Source of the DNA: Dipteris shenzhenensis
Taxonomy: Eukaryota; Polypodiophyta; Polypodiopsida; Gleicheniales
NCBI GenBank assembly: GCA_047967505.1
Contig: CM106539.1
DNA: 64,000 bases
Reading direction: 5' to 3' (one strand)
Both the position numbers and the translations under genes were made by a program. Each line of letters begins with the position of its first letter. Within the stretch, counting starts at the first letter, position 1. The notes under the pieces were generated by a model. That model saw only the letters and a list, made by a program, of their open reading frames with translations, was not told the DNA's origin and did not search any database. Positions 22,721-33,999 of the stretch are shown here, piece by piece.

Positions 22721-23263
22721 GTAAAGCAATCGGTTAGTGCCTTTTTACCATTATGGAAAAGCCTTGATCCGGCTTTGTGGATCAAACTCCCACAACTATA
22801 GCCATTGACTGTGATAGGAGCCGATGGGGAGGACAAAAGTGTCAAGGAAGATGAGTGGCTGATGTATATGGTGATTCAAGGTGAAAGTGTAAGGACAAAG
22901 TGCAAATTGTGGCTGGTCCTTCAAAGACTGGGGTGGGTCCTCCCCTATTTCTTCCTCTGAGTGAGGTGCCTCTCAAATATTGCTCTTTATGAAGAGTAAC
23001 CCTCTTTTGCCAAGCAAGTGGAAGAAGAGGCTATAGCTCGATGTGATGAAGAGGTGATTAAGATTCTAGAGCTTAATATTCAACATAGAGATGCCCCTCA
23101 AATCAAGTGCCATTAGCTATTGGTGAAGAGACACTTGGTGGTAGTCGATATTCCTCTGAGATGACTTGTTTCAACTTGCTTCTAATGGGGTTTATCTATT
23201 TTTTAATCTTACTTTAGACGAGCGATGGCACCTTTACTCAATTATGTACTAGGTTATTTATAG
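22721..23263. other. Spacer without recognised content
   Basis: No recognisable coding or structural feature. Confidence 0.35.
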
Positions 23264-23376
23264 GTTTACACACACACACACACACTTTCCCTTTTTCCTT
23301 TTGATCATACTATTTACTTTTTCTTCCCTTTATAATCCTTCGAAAACCCTTTTAAACTACCTTTTCCCCCTTTCCT

Positions 23377-23417
<41 letters not shown>

Positions 23418-25400
23418 GAATTGTTCGCTCACTCTTTCTCTACCCTTCTCTCCCCTCTCTTTCTCCTAAATTCCCAGTTTACCTACCTTTTCCCTGTTTA
23501 CCCTCATTTTCCTAATTTTTCCTTAATTCCCTAAATTTTCCTTATATCCCTCCCCCTAGGTTCCCTTATTTTCTCCCTCCTAATTCCCCCTAATTTTTTC
23601 CTATTTTTTGTCTAATTTTCTCCATATTTTTTCCTACCTTTTTTTTAATTTTCTTCCTAAAATTGTCTCCTAATTTTTTATATTTTTTGCCTATTTTCTT
23701 CTTTTTTCCAAGTTTTCTTTATTTTCGTAATTATTTCCTCTTTCTCCTAATTATTTCCTAGTTTCTTCTTAAAATTTCCAAAATTTTCAATTTCCCCTTC
23801 TTTCCTAACTTTCCCTAATGCTAGTTTTTCCTATTTGTCCCTATTTTATCCTCTCCCTAATTCTCCCTATTTTCCTCTCTCCCTATTATCCTTGATTTTG
23901 TCTCCTAAGTTTCCCTATTTTTTCTCTCACAATTTCACCTAATGTTTCTCTCCCTATCTAATTTTTCTTCCCCTTTTTTTCTTTAGAAAGGAAAAACCCT
24001 CCCTAACCTAAATACACTCCCTAATCTAACCTTATTCCTAATCATTCACTCCCCGCCCCTCGCGCCCCTAACCTAATTATGCTTGAACTACGCTGACGCC
24101 CCCCAACTGGTCTCCTTCTCCTCTCTAATTTCTCCCTAACCCCCCCCCCCCCTTTTTTTCTCTTTTCTCCCTAATTGTCCTAATTTATCTACACTTATCT
24201 ACCTAACTACATAGACAAACTAGCTAAACCTCCTAACTACCCCGACCCCCGTCTCTATGAATACCTCCTCTACCAACTAAACTCCTTGACTAAGCCTAAC
24301 TAGCCTTTAAAATCCACCTCCTTCTCCCACCTACTCTTGCTCACTCACACCCCTCGGCTGTTCGCTGCCCCGGCCGTCGCAATGTCCTGTGGCCCTAGCT
24401 GTCTTGCTCCCTTAGAGGCCTTCTCTATGGATCCCATGTCCTGTACTTTCCCCCTTGTCCTATAACTTCACCTCTTGTTGGTTGCTCCCTGATCGACAAT
24501 TGACTGCTCCTACATGATCAAACGAATGGCATAACCTAGTGACCCACCCACACCCCATGCTGCTCTGCCTTTGGTGTTGTACCCTGAACCTCCTGCCGCC
24601 CATTTCAAATCTATGTGCCATTACTGTCGCCTCGACTAGCATGCTTAGGCTTACCCATTCTTCCTAAAGGCTTTTCTTAACCTTATCCTTCATTTAATTA
24701 GGTAATTACAATGCCCCCTATTTCAATTAATTTTTTTCCCCTTAGTGCTTTAACACCCTCTCACCCTTAGCTATTCGCTACCTTTTTTCCTTTTGCCTTT
24801 TATGCCCCACGTCCTCTAACCTCTCCCCCTTTAAACTAACATATGTTTTCCTCCTCTAAACCTCCCCCTTTAATCTATGGTCCTTTAAATTTCATTAATT
24901 TCTTCCTACCTCTCCTTGATCTCTTGTCTTGTGGACTGGCTTCCACATCCAAATCTCTTTATTTGTGGCTTACCTTTAGTTAGATTAATTCTTTTTTCAT
25001 TTATTTTCTCCCCTTGTTCAAATTCCTTTCTTCTTAATTACCTGTACGGTCACACTCCCCCCCCCCCCCCAAAATTTTTTACATTAATTCCCCCCTTTTT
25101 CCTTTCTATTAATTTGTATTAAATTTCCCTCTATTTTAAACTCAAGTTGCTTGGTTATTCAATAACTATATCTTCTAGCATCACTATTTCTCACCCACAC
25201 TTCTTCCATAAACCCCTCCCCTTCCACACTCTTCTCATCTACCCCCCTTCTACAAAGGTTCAATATTCCTCTCTCTATAACCTCTAAACCCACTTTTCTA
25301 CCCAAACATTCTTGTATTTAAATTAATCTTGATAAGTATATGGCCAAGTGTTAATTTTTATTGTGACTCTGATAACAATGGAGGGGTGTTTATGACAGCT
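23264..25400. repeat. 2.1-kb polypyrimidine tract built from CCTAATTTT-like words
   Basis: After (CA)n at 23,270 and (CT)n at about 23,390-23,415, the plus strand is almost purely C/T plus TAA/TAAT words (many 'ccctaattttcc' variants) to about 25,350, with poly-C runs at about 23,377, 24,140 and 25,058. A degenerate low-complexity tract rather than a gene. Confidence 0.7.
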
Positions 25401-25691
25401 GCCTTCCCAGCTAAAGTTAAAACTGGTTCTTACTATTTTGCTTGTTGGATGGTGGCAGGTATGCAAACTCCCCTCTTCAATAAAAGTGATGCTTGTTGCT
25501 AGGACTTATCCAAGCTCTACTTTTATACTACTGTGCAAAATCATTGTTACAAAATTGCCCACTGCTTGGCAACTTTTAGGGGTTCACCTACTTGTTCAAA
25601 TTCTTTTCTTTAATGCAATAAGTTTCTCTTTCTATTCCATTCTCTAGCTTCACTCTCTGGTCATTTCACTATGCAAAGGGGTGTTGTCAAG

Positions 25692-25740
<49 letters not shown>

Positions 25741-25807
25741 CACACACACACACACATTAATTGTGCTAAATAGTTTTCTCATTTTCACACACACACACAC
25801 ACACACA

Positions 25808-26112
25808 TCCAATTTAATATTTATTTTGTGCACGCTTTGTCATAAATTTAATGGGACACACGCTTACACTACCCCTTACATGTTTTCCCCTATTTATTTT
25901 TTGCACCCTTTTTCATAATTTTAATGGCCTTTGGTGGATAAATGTTGTTCATTTTCACACACACATCCAATTTAATATTTATTTTGTGCACGCTTTGTCA
26001 TAAATTTAATGGGACACACGCTTACACTACCCCTTACATGTTTTCCCCTATTTATTTTTTGCACCCTTTTTCATAATTTTAATGGCCTTTGGTGGGTAAA
26101 TGTTGTTTATGG
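25808..26112. repeat. 158-bp tandem duplication, almost identical copies
   Basis: The unit starting TCCAATTTAATATTTATTTT at 25,808 repeats at 25,966. Over about 140 bp I see one substitution (gtggAtaa/gtggGtaa), so the duplication is recent. Confidence 0.93.
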
Positions 26113-26275
26113 TGTTCTATACGGGTGACATAATGGGGATCCTAACATACTAATTCCCCCCCCCCCCCCCACACACACACATAACGTAATAAGTAATTTA
26201 CTTTTTAACCTAGCTTGAATTTCCCTCAATTTATTTACTTATATATATTTCCTTCCCCCTCTTATAATTTTTTGT

Positions 26276-26410
26276 GCACCCTTACCTAACCCAATGCCTC
26301 TAAACCTAACCCCAAATTACCCCAACTCAATGTTAACCCATAACCCCTAACCCTTTCCCTTAATCCTATCCTAACCCAACTCCCTAACCCTAACCACTAA
26401 CCCCAAACCC
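26276..26410. repeat. Degenerate telomere-like (CCCTAA)n tract
   Basis: The plus strand contains a run of CCTAACCC, CCTAACC and CCCTAACCCTAACC words over about 130 bp with interruptions. Plant telomeres are CCCTAAA; this tract lacks the third A in most units, so it is telomere-like rather than a clean interstitial telomere. Confidence 0.6.
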
Positions 26411-26459
26411 CCTATCTTATCCCTTCCACTCACTATGCAAAGGGGTGTTGTCAAGTCTT

Positions 26460-26519
<60 letters not shown>

Positions 26520-26526
26520 ACACACG

Positions 26527-27355
26527 CACCCCACAGATGCAATAATGAATGAAAAAAGGAGCATGCCATGTGCACAAAGTACCATTTGAATCACTAAGTT
26601 GCAATAAAACATTGTTTTGATGAATGAGGTTTATCACTTGCAGTACAGATAAAGGCAACATCAAAATTAACTCCTTTTGATAAGAACTAGTTTTGTGGTC
26701 CTTGCCCTTGCTAAAAACAAATAGGTCCCGATATACCTCAACACTGAGTTCTTAAAAATTTTGGGTGGGCTCAAAGATTACGTACATGTTATGGCCTATT
26801 GGAAAGGTGGTCTTGCCCTCATGAGGGCAAGCCTCACCTCTTGGCTCTTTAGCACAAGCTAATGGGTGAACCTATGCATTTTTGCATCAAGCTCCAAGAT
26901 TCGCAGAAACAAAAAATATATATGCTTGCATGCCAGGTATGATTTCCTGCCTATTGCTCTTTCTTGGAAGTTTGGACGTGTGCACATTGGTGTCTCTTTT
27001 ATTGCCAGTTTATATTGTGAGCTACAAGTTTAGTTGCTACCCTTGCTTTCTAACACAAAAACTAACCAACTTTACAACCCTTTCCTACATGATATGTGCT
27101 CGAGGGTCTTTGCAAGCTTGATTTTTGTCCAAGCTACCTTTGACACTTTTGACTTGTTGTTTACACGAGGTGGCGAAAGAAGACCGTCTACCTAGACCAT
27201 CTTGTTATTTGCACCTGCACATATAGGTCCTTATTCATTGCTTCCAGACTAGCAGTCTCCATCTTGAATCCCACTACCATAAGAGAGTCAACCTCTTCTT
27301 GTCTAAGAGAGGTCCCTTCTTCCACAGGCCACACATTTGGGATGGAATCTGGTTA
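26527..27355. other. Spacer without recognised content
   Basis: No coding or repeat structure recognised beyond short chance frames. Confidence 0.35.
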
Positions 27356-27580
27356 TCCTACTAAGTACAATTGTTTTCATAATAATTCTTTTCATAATAA
27401 ACATGATTTTTTTGAAACTACTAACGTCACAAATAGTTTTCTAATGTCACCCTTCTCTTTCCTTTTGATTAATAAATATCCTACTAAGCACAATTGTTTT
27501 CATAATAATTAGACTTGATTGTTTTCATAATAAACATGCTTTTTTTGAAACTACTAACCTCACAAATGTTTTCTAATGTC
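27356..27580. repeat. 123-bp tandem repeat pair
   Basis: TCCTACTAAG(T/C)ACAATTG at 27,356 and 27,479 starts two copies, each with 'ttttcataataaacatg(a/c)ttt' and 'gaaactactaac(g/c)tcaca'. Confidence 0.8.
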
Positions 27581-28352
27581 AATTGTTACTCAAAATTGGC
27601 TATCCATTGAATCATGCCTTTTTTTAAACCACTAACCTCACAACCACCTATCCATTGAATCACTCATTTTTTAAAGCCATTGCAAACGACTTTGATTTTA
27701 AGATGAAAGGTTACTAAAAACCACCAGAAGCATGTAAAAAATACATCAGTTGCACCCTTAAATCATTTTTAAAATTTTCAAAGCTTTGGATTGGTGATAA
27801 GTGACCTCTCCTCCGGTCGTCTTTTTAAATTCTATGAAGCATTATATGGGTGACAAGTGTCACTCTACTCCCCCAATTCTCACTATGCTCAGTCATCGTG
27901 TTGTGCTCGGTCATCATTGTGTGGTCCTCTCAGAGTCACCCCTTTTAATCAAATCATGCCTTTTTAAAGCAGTTGTCAATGGCACATGTTTAACTAATAA
28001 TTAGCTAAAGGGTTGCTATAAAATCATCATGAGCATGTAAAAAAGTACAATATTTATACCCTTAAATCCATTTTCAAAATTTAGGGATCTTTTTCCGTCT
28101 CCGGAGTCTCTCATCTTACTAGATCGAAATTCTTTATACTATCATGTATAATTCTAAAACATATAATCACAAATTTAAATTAGAAATTCAATTAGCTAAA
28201 TGCTAAACATGAATCCATTATTGAAAACCCATAAATTTGTATCACCATCAAAATTAAATAAAATGAAGTAAAAGTAAAATAAAATAGAGTAATTTAATAA
28301 GAAATTACAACTAATAGGAAAAATATTCAAAAGAGACTAATATTTTTTATAA
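27581..28352. other. AT-rich spacer
   Basis: Contains repeated 'catgtaaaaaa(g)tac...cccttaaatc' phrases at about 27,733 and 28,036, suggesting another old duplication, but no gene. Confidence 0.35.
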
Positions 28353-28742
28353 TTGTTCCACAGGAAGATGGCAACAAAGTTCATTTCTGGGATGGAGGTG
28401 ATATTATGTTGCCAAAGAGAAGTAGTTGCATTTGCTACAATCCATGATAGTGATCCAAATTCTCTTTGTCACCTTAAAAGACTTAGCGAAGATAAGGTTG
28501 CAGTTATTGTGTCAAAGATTCTTAGTGTTCACGTTGAGCTAAAGCATAAGTGTGGAGATATGGAAGTACTTGGAGATGTTATGCCTTATAATGTTTTCAA
28601 TAAATCATTTATTTTGTGGGATATAGATGACACTTATCTAACACATATCATCGGTAATACAAAGTGCATTTCTTTGGATTTTAGTGTGGGAGATATTTTG
28701 CAAATGATATCATTTGCAAATAAGAACATAGTGAAAGGTTAA
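28353..28742 (+). CDS. Unidentified 129-residue reading frame, possible element protein fragment
   Basis: Opens MFHRKMATKF and contains REVVAFATIHDSDPN, VHVELKHKCGDM and SFILWDIDDTYL. The general layout (a value-of-expression/atypical start, then a hydrophobic WxIDDT block) weakly recalls the C-terminal domain of plant CACTA (Ptta/En/Spm) transposases, which is an impression rather than a match. It is followed in the same region by more plus-strand coding (28,785-30,220), suggesting pieces of one larger gene broken by stops. No introns can be placed with confidence. Confidence 0.35.
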   Translation: MFHRKMATKFISGMEVILCCQREVVAFATIHDSDPNSLCHLKRLSEDKVAVIVSKILSVHVELKHKCGDMEVLGDVMPYNVFNKSFILWDIDDTYLTHIIGNTKCISLDFSVGDILQMISFANKNIVKG

Positions 28743-28784
28743 GTTTTGGGGTTTGAGCACTGGGATCAGTGGTCATTTATATAG

Positions 28785-29815
28785 ATGACGATTGTGAAAG
28801 TTACTAATGATGGTATGGATGATAACACAATGTCATTGGATGGTCCCTATTATGAGGAAGGAAAAGATTTGAGATGGAGCATGCAATTTTTTAAGATTAA
28901 AAAGGGACATGTGGTTTTCAATGATAAAGATAAGGTATACTACAATTTCAAAGGACTTAAATAATATGCCAACAAGACAAGCTTTGTCACTTTAGATGTG
29001 GATGATTTCAATGGACTCAAGTATAGACGTGACATCTTATCAGAAGTGGATGAGTTCATTAATACCAAGAAAGATAAAGAATTCAGAAGCAATGCCTACT
29101 TTGGAGTGGATGAATTCATGCATATTGAGAAAGGAAACGACATCTCAAAAGTGTTGTCTCTTTAGAATTAGATGATTTCAATGCAATCATCTATAGAAGT
29201 GACATCTTATCACAAGTGGATGAGATTAGTGGTACTGTGAAGGCAAAAGATTTTAGAAGCGATGCCTTATCTGGAGTCGATGAATTCATGCACGTCAAGA
29301 AGGATAAAGATATCATCGGTGTTTTCTTTTCAAACTTGGATGATTTCAATGCACTTAAATATAGAAATGATATCTCGTTAGGAGTGGATGATTTCATTGG
29401 TGCTGATAAAGCAGAAGGTTTCAAAAGTGATGTCTTATCTAGAGTGGATGAATTCATACACATTGTCAAGGAGCACAAAGAGTTTGAAAGTGTTGGCTTA
29501 TTAAACATGGACAACATGGATATTGACTCAAATGGTCTAAAGATTTCTTCAAAGTCAAGAATGAAATCAACAAAGGACTATTCAGTATTTGACCTTGACT
29601 GTGATAAGATCAATGATGCAACATCCCATGACAACACGATGACAAATAAATTCGATGGGGAGAAGTGTACAAATTCAAATAAGGATGTACAGAAGAAACC
29701 AACAAAGGACTATTCAGTATTTGACTTTGATTGTAATAAGATGAAGGATGCAACATCCCATGAAAATAAAGTGACAAATAAATTTGACAAGGAGAAGTGT
29801 ACAAATGTATAGAAG
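28785..29815 (+). pseudogene. Repeat-containing acidic protein of unknown function, broken by stops
   Basis: The frame from ATG 28,785 has stops near 28,963 and 29,165 and a shift before 29,216-29,812, yet the peptide pattern continues. Three tandem units of about 56 residues start at nucleotides 29,001, 29,171 and 29,339, each with DDFN(G/A)(L/I).YR.DI and V(D)EF(I/M) blocks and Lys/Asp-rich linkers. Two further units of about 43 residues start near 29,566 and 29,695 with TKDYSVFD(L/F)DC and ATSH(D/E)N. Strongly acidic/basic, no membrane segment, no known domain. The periodic coding pattern argues for past selection on the protein. It is immediately followed by the Cys-rich frame at 29,834. 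Confidence 0.45.
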
Positions 29816-29833
29816 AAATGGACATACATATGC

Positions 29834-30220
29834 ATGAAAAGAGCGCGAGTCCAGGCAGATGTAGAAAAGAGAATAAGAGTAATGAATGAAGATGTTATGC
29901 TAAAAGCAATGCGATGTACATGTTGCAAGCGAAGTTGCATGCATTCCATTAACTTACTTGACACCAAGGGATGTAGAGAACAGGTGTGGCAAAGAAGAGG
30001 GATCAAAAGAAATGAATACCTACTCACGAGGCTCTCTTGCTTTCTGGTAAATGACATGAAAAAGCAAAATATCAAACAACATATAAAGCCTCGTATAAAT
30101 GGAAAAAGTATTTGCAATAATGCATATCGCATTACTATAGGATTATCACATGGCACATACTGGGATTTGGCTAACAAAGCAAAGTATGGAGTAAAATTTA
30201 ACATTCATGGAAACACATGA
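29834..30220 (+). CDS. Cys-rich 128-residue frame resembling the N-terminal block of a mobile-element protein family
   Basis: Contains RCTCCKRSCM, then REQVWQRRGIKRNEYLL, NGKSICNNAYRITIGLSHGT and a terminal FNIHGNT. This order (CC..C(M/L), an 'R..........R..(W/Y)L' helix, a basic linker, NGK.(V/I)C..A(F/Y)....G(L/I)S, HGN) is what I remember from the start of long uncharacterised plant and metazoan transposon-type ORFs; the name of the family is not known to me. Only this N-terminal block is present: the frame ends 20 bp before the copia 3' LTR at 30,241, which may have cut the rest away. The repeat-bearing frame upstream could be part of the same protein. Confidence 0.4.
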   Translation: MKRARVQADVEKRIRVMNEDVMLKAMRCTCCKRSCMHSINLLDTKGCREQVWQRRGIKRNEYLLTRLSCFLVNDMKKQNIKQHIKPRINGKSICNNAYRITIGLSHGTYWDLANKAKYGVKFNIHGNT

Positions 30221-30240
30221 AGGCCCAAAACAAGAGCCTT

Positions 30241-30852
30241 TGTTAAATTACATGGCGCAGCAGAAAAAAAACTGAACAAAGAATAGAGAGTACACAGCAA
30301 ACTGGAGAGGAATAAAATTTTCCTTCAATACTGATGTAGTACAGATGATGGCTCCATCCACCCGTGCACTCCCACAGTGGAGCTTAGATGGCGATATATA
30401 CAGATACTAGGTGAAGAGCTACTATGGAAGATCTAATCTGATCTGAATTGATCTCATACAATGGACTAGGGAGGTTGCGTCTTTATAGCTATGAGGGCAG
30501 TAGTCGGATCAACGTAGTCTCGATGGAACCGACCAGTCAATCTAGTCGGTGGAACCGACTAGTCGTCCATGGAATATTCAAGGAATATTCCCTATACCAT
30601 CACCTCGAGGGCTCTCGCCCCTGAACCCCCACTAAGGGGGCCGCTGGCCCCCAGGCCCCAACAAGAATAAGGGGCTCCCACACAATCACCTTTCTACCAT
30701 CAACGGTCTCATTGATAGACCTCATCTGACATGCAAAACCATCTAGTGTCCCAAGCTCGCACATGGCTTCTCCTCATATGGGGGCCTTACAACTTGAGCA
30801 CCTTGGACCACTGGTGGTTACTAGGAGGGTGGGGAATTGAGCATATCTAACA
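30241..30852 (-). repeat. 3' LTR of the copia element
   Basis: 612 bp, TGTTAGATATGC to TTTAACA on the minus strand, same family as the solo LTR at 774-1,405 but with about two rather than three 26-bp U3 units. Left flank is GCCTT. Confidence 0.95.
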
Positions 30853-30866
30853 TCCCCCCTCAATGT
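30853..30866 (-). other. Polypurine tract of the copia element
   Basis: On the minus strand CATTGAGGGGGGA directly precedes the LTR's TGTTAG, the position and composition expected of the plus-strand primer. Confidence 0.9.
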
Positions 30867-30881
30867 CCACCCATAGGTGAA

Positions 30882-31468
30882 CTACCTTCTCGGCCCAATG
30901 CCGAGTCTCTGAAGATGACCTTGAAGCTGATCCTTCTTGAGTGCTTTAGTGAAGATGTCTACTCCATTTTGCTCTATTGGACAGTAGACCAATTCCACTA
31001 TCCCATCCTCGATCAAATCATGCACATAGTGATACTGAATCTCTATATGTTTTGTGCGCGCATGAAACACTGGATTTTTAGCAATGGCCATGCAACTTTG
31101 ATTGTCACACCTCAGCATAGTTGCCTCATCCTCTTGCACTCCCATGTGCCATAAAATCCTCCTCAACCACACTGCTTCACAAGCGGCAAAATATGCTACC
31201 TTGTACTCAGCCTCGATAGTAGACAATGCCACTGTTGGTTGTTTCTTACTGATCCAAGAGATGATACCTGAACCTAAAGAGAAACAATATCCAGAAATGG
31301 ATTTCCTGGAATCAACATCTCCAGCCCAATCTGAGTCACAATGACCCAACGAAGTGCCCGTACCATAAGTGATGATATAATCAAGAGTGCCCTTCACATA
31401 CTTGAGCACCCGCATCCCTGCATTCCAATGATTCTCTCGGGGTTTATTGGAGAACCTGCTCAAAACGC
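30882..31468 (-). pseudogene. Copia RNase H domain
   Basis: The frame begins (SVL)SRFSNKPRENHWNAGMRV, the RT/RNase H connection of copia pol, and continues CDSDWAGDVDSRKSISGYCF (first catalytic Asp), STIEAEYK (Glu), LRCDNQS (Asp) and H.RTKHIEIQYHYVHD, ending with the usual 'NGVDIFTKALKKDQL' tail. The domain itself has no stop, but it is separated from its reverse transcriptase by the inversion at 31,468/31,471, so it can no longer be translated as part of pol. Confidence 0.9.
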
Positions 31469-33197
31469 CCGGATGGTGGTAGTGAGTTTGTTTCTATGGA
31501 GTTTGGAGATTTTTACAAAAGAAAGGGATCAAGTGACAAACGATGACACCACATATGCCTTAGCAGCAAAATTCGGTTGTTGAATGCCAAATGTGGACCA
31601 CCGTGGAGATGGGGAGGTGTATGTTGAAAGGTGCTAGACTGCCAAACCACTTTTGGGCTGAGGCTATCAATACTGCAGTTTACATCCTTAATTGTAGCTA
31701 TACAAAGGTACTCAAAGGTAAAACACCACATGAGGCTTACAACGGTAAGAAGCCATCTATCTCCCACTTCAAAACGTTTGGGTGTGAATGCTATGCGCAT
31801 GTGCCAGACAAAGAGAGAAATAAGCTACAACCAAAAAGCACCAAATGTGTATTCTTACACTATTGTGATGAGAAGAAAGCCTATAAGTTGTATGACTGAG
31901 AGGCAAAGAAGATCATAGCAAGCCATGATGTGGTATTCAGGGAGCAACCACATGTAGTGGAGGCAGAGAAGAGCTTTTCCACTTTATCTCAAGCGAAGAG
32001 GTAATTCACTATGGACCTGTCCCAGGAGCTATAAAAGAGGAGGAAATATCATATGATGAAGGTATAAGTCACCAACTTGTTGTTACACCACCGGAAAAGC
32101 CATTGCCGCAATGCGTAAGGCAACTCTATGACTATGATAACCAAATGCCTATGTTTATTGAGCAGCATGCAGATGGACCAAGGCGACGATCTCAGAGAAT
32201 CGAGGAGCAAAGGAGGGCTTCTGCTCACATAGTCAATATGGCCTTGATGGCTGAGATTATTGCAGAAGTAAAGGAGCCTGCGAGTTTGGAGGAAGCACTT
32301 GCAGACCGAGATTGGAAAAACGCTATGCAAGTAGAATATGATAGCATCATGAAGAATGAAACTTGGGAGCTGGTAGATCGACCACCTAACAGAAAGGTTA
32401 TTGGCACCAAGTGGGTTTGGAAGGTAAAGTACAAGGCCAATGGGACTTTGGAAAAGTACAAAGCCAGATTGGTTGCACAAGGATTTTTGCAAGTTGAAGG
32501 GTTTGATTTTCAGGAATCTTTCACTCCGACTGCCAGAATGACCACTATTCGCACAGTACTGTCAGTGGCTGCTCATAAAAAGTGGCTAGTTTATCAAATG
32601 GATGTTAAATCAACATTCTTGAGTGACCTCAAGGAGGAGGTGTACGTGCCACCTGGGTTTGAGGCCCCCCATTCTAAGAACAAGGTATGTAAGCTCAAGA
32701 AGGCTTTGTATGGGTTGAAACAGGCCCCAAGAGCATGGTACCAACAGATAGACAAATTTTTTCATAAATTAAACTTCAAAAGATGTGCCTCAGATGCTAA
32801 CTTGTATGTGTATCGGAAAGGTGGAAAATTTGCTATTATTGTTCTATATGTGGATGATCTCCTTATTACAAGTGACTATGAAGACATGATCCAGCAAACA
32901 AGAAAGGCATTGAGCATTGATTTTGAGATAAAAGACTTAGGCTTGATGCACTATTGTTTGGGGATTGAAGTCTAGCAAAAGCCAGGCAAGACCTTTATCT
33001 CTCATAGAAATATGCAAGGGAGATCTTGACGGCATTTGGTATGTCCGAGTGCAAGGAGATAGCTACACCTATGGAGGTAAATGCGAGGTTGTCTATGGAG
33101 GATGCCTCACCACCAGCAGACATTAGGAGGTACAGGAAGTTGCTCAATAGTCTGATCTATCTGTGCAACACCAGGCCAGACATCAGTTTTACTATGA
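31469..33197 (+). pseudogene. Inverted copia segment: integrase C-terminus and reverse transcriptase
   Basis: Starts at the integrase 'DGGSEFVSMEF' (after the second catalytic Asp), then damaged QQNSVVE, a good frame 31,591-31,899 (PNHFWAEAINTAVYILNCSY; FKTFGCECYAHVPD), a stop, and the reverse transcriptase frame 32,103-32,975. RT motifs: [57 protein letters not shown] and catalytic [15 protein letters not shown]-to-TAG type stop (IEV*QKPG) and a one-base loss near 33,011 precede the last part, which ends NTRPDISFTM at the breakpoint. Confidence 0.92.
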
Positions 33198-33999
33198 TTT
33201 TCTTCACTTTTCTCCTTATTTCATTTTCAACAAGCTGTAGCCTTTCTTTCGATTTACCAAAAGCTTGAGCCTTTTCGCGAAGAAAGTACACCCACATCTT
33301 CCTACTATAGTCGTTGACAATCAATAAAAAATAGGAAGATCCCCTCAAGGCCTGTGTAGGCATCTTACTGCACAAGTCAACATGCACCAGCTCTAGAGGA
33401 GCGTTTGCTCTATTCTTGCTTTCTTGTGGGAATGCTTTTCTCTGTTGCTTGCCCATCATGCAAGCTTCACATGGTTCTTTGATTTCTGTGACTGCAGGTA
33501 AGTGACAACCATACCTTGCTTTTGCATCTCCTTCAGCACTGCAAATCTGATGTGGCCAAATCTTTCGTGCCAAAGTCTACTTGTGCCCACTCCAGTGGTG
33601 GCTGTAAGAGCACTTAGCTCATACAGGTTGTTCCTCCTTACTCCTATGCCAACAAGATTGCCAGCACTATCTAGAATTTTTGCTCCTGTCTTGTTGAACC
33701 TCACCTCATGGTGGTCAAGGTCAGTTATGGAAGCAACTGATAGCAGATTTCTCTTAATTTTTGGAACAAACAGCACATTAGATAGTTTCTTAACATCTCC
33801 ATTTACAGAAACAAATGAAACCGTATATGTACCCTCAACAGGGCATTTTGCATTATTTCCAACCGTCATGGTGATGGGGTTCCTATAGAGACTGCATGGA
33901 ACAATATAGACCCTTTTTGCAGGTCATGTGATGGGAGGCACCACTATCCAACACCCATGAATCAGTGGTTGAAGCTTCTTGAACGGAGAAACACTCGTA
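33198..33999 (-). pseudogene. Copia protease, GAG-pre-integrase and integrase N-terminal part
   Basis: Minus-strand order: protease active site WVLDSGASHHMTC at about 33,970-33,930, one frameshift near 33,890, MTVGNNAKCPVEG..., LLSVASITDLDH, then SRLWHERFGHI with CEACMMGKQ (the HHCC zinc site of integrase), and LVHVDLCSKM (first catalytic Asp). It stops at ENEIRRKVKKI, where the inversion breakpoint lies; the expected continuation is at 31,471 on the plus strand. The upstream edge of the protease abuts the truncated LTR directly. Confidence 0.9.

Larger units (their letters stand above)
25668..26526. repeat. Duplicated module ending in (CA)n arrays
   Basis: 'cactatgcaaaggggtgttg' plus 'tcaagtctt' followed directly by a long (CA)n array occurs at 25,668-25,757 and again at 26,430-26,525, so a flank-plus-microsatellite unit has been copied. 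Another (CA)n lies at 25,785-25,807 and a poly-C/(CA) run at 26,155-26,180. Confidence 0.85.

Noticed and set aside
774-30852. The two matching LTRs at 774 and 30,241 as ends of one giant element
   Set aside because: They are in opposite orientation; the first has its own target duplication and no internal domains, and BTA1 lies between them.
31469-33197. A second copia element nested in reverse inside the first
   Set aside because: No LTRs or target duplications bound the segment, each domain occurs once, and both junctions join exactly in the re-inverted order.
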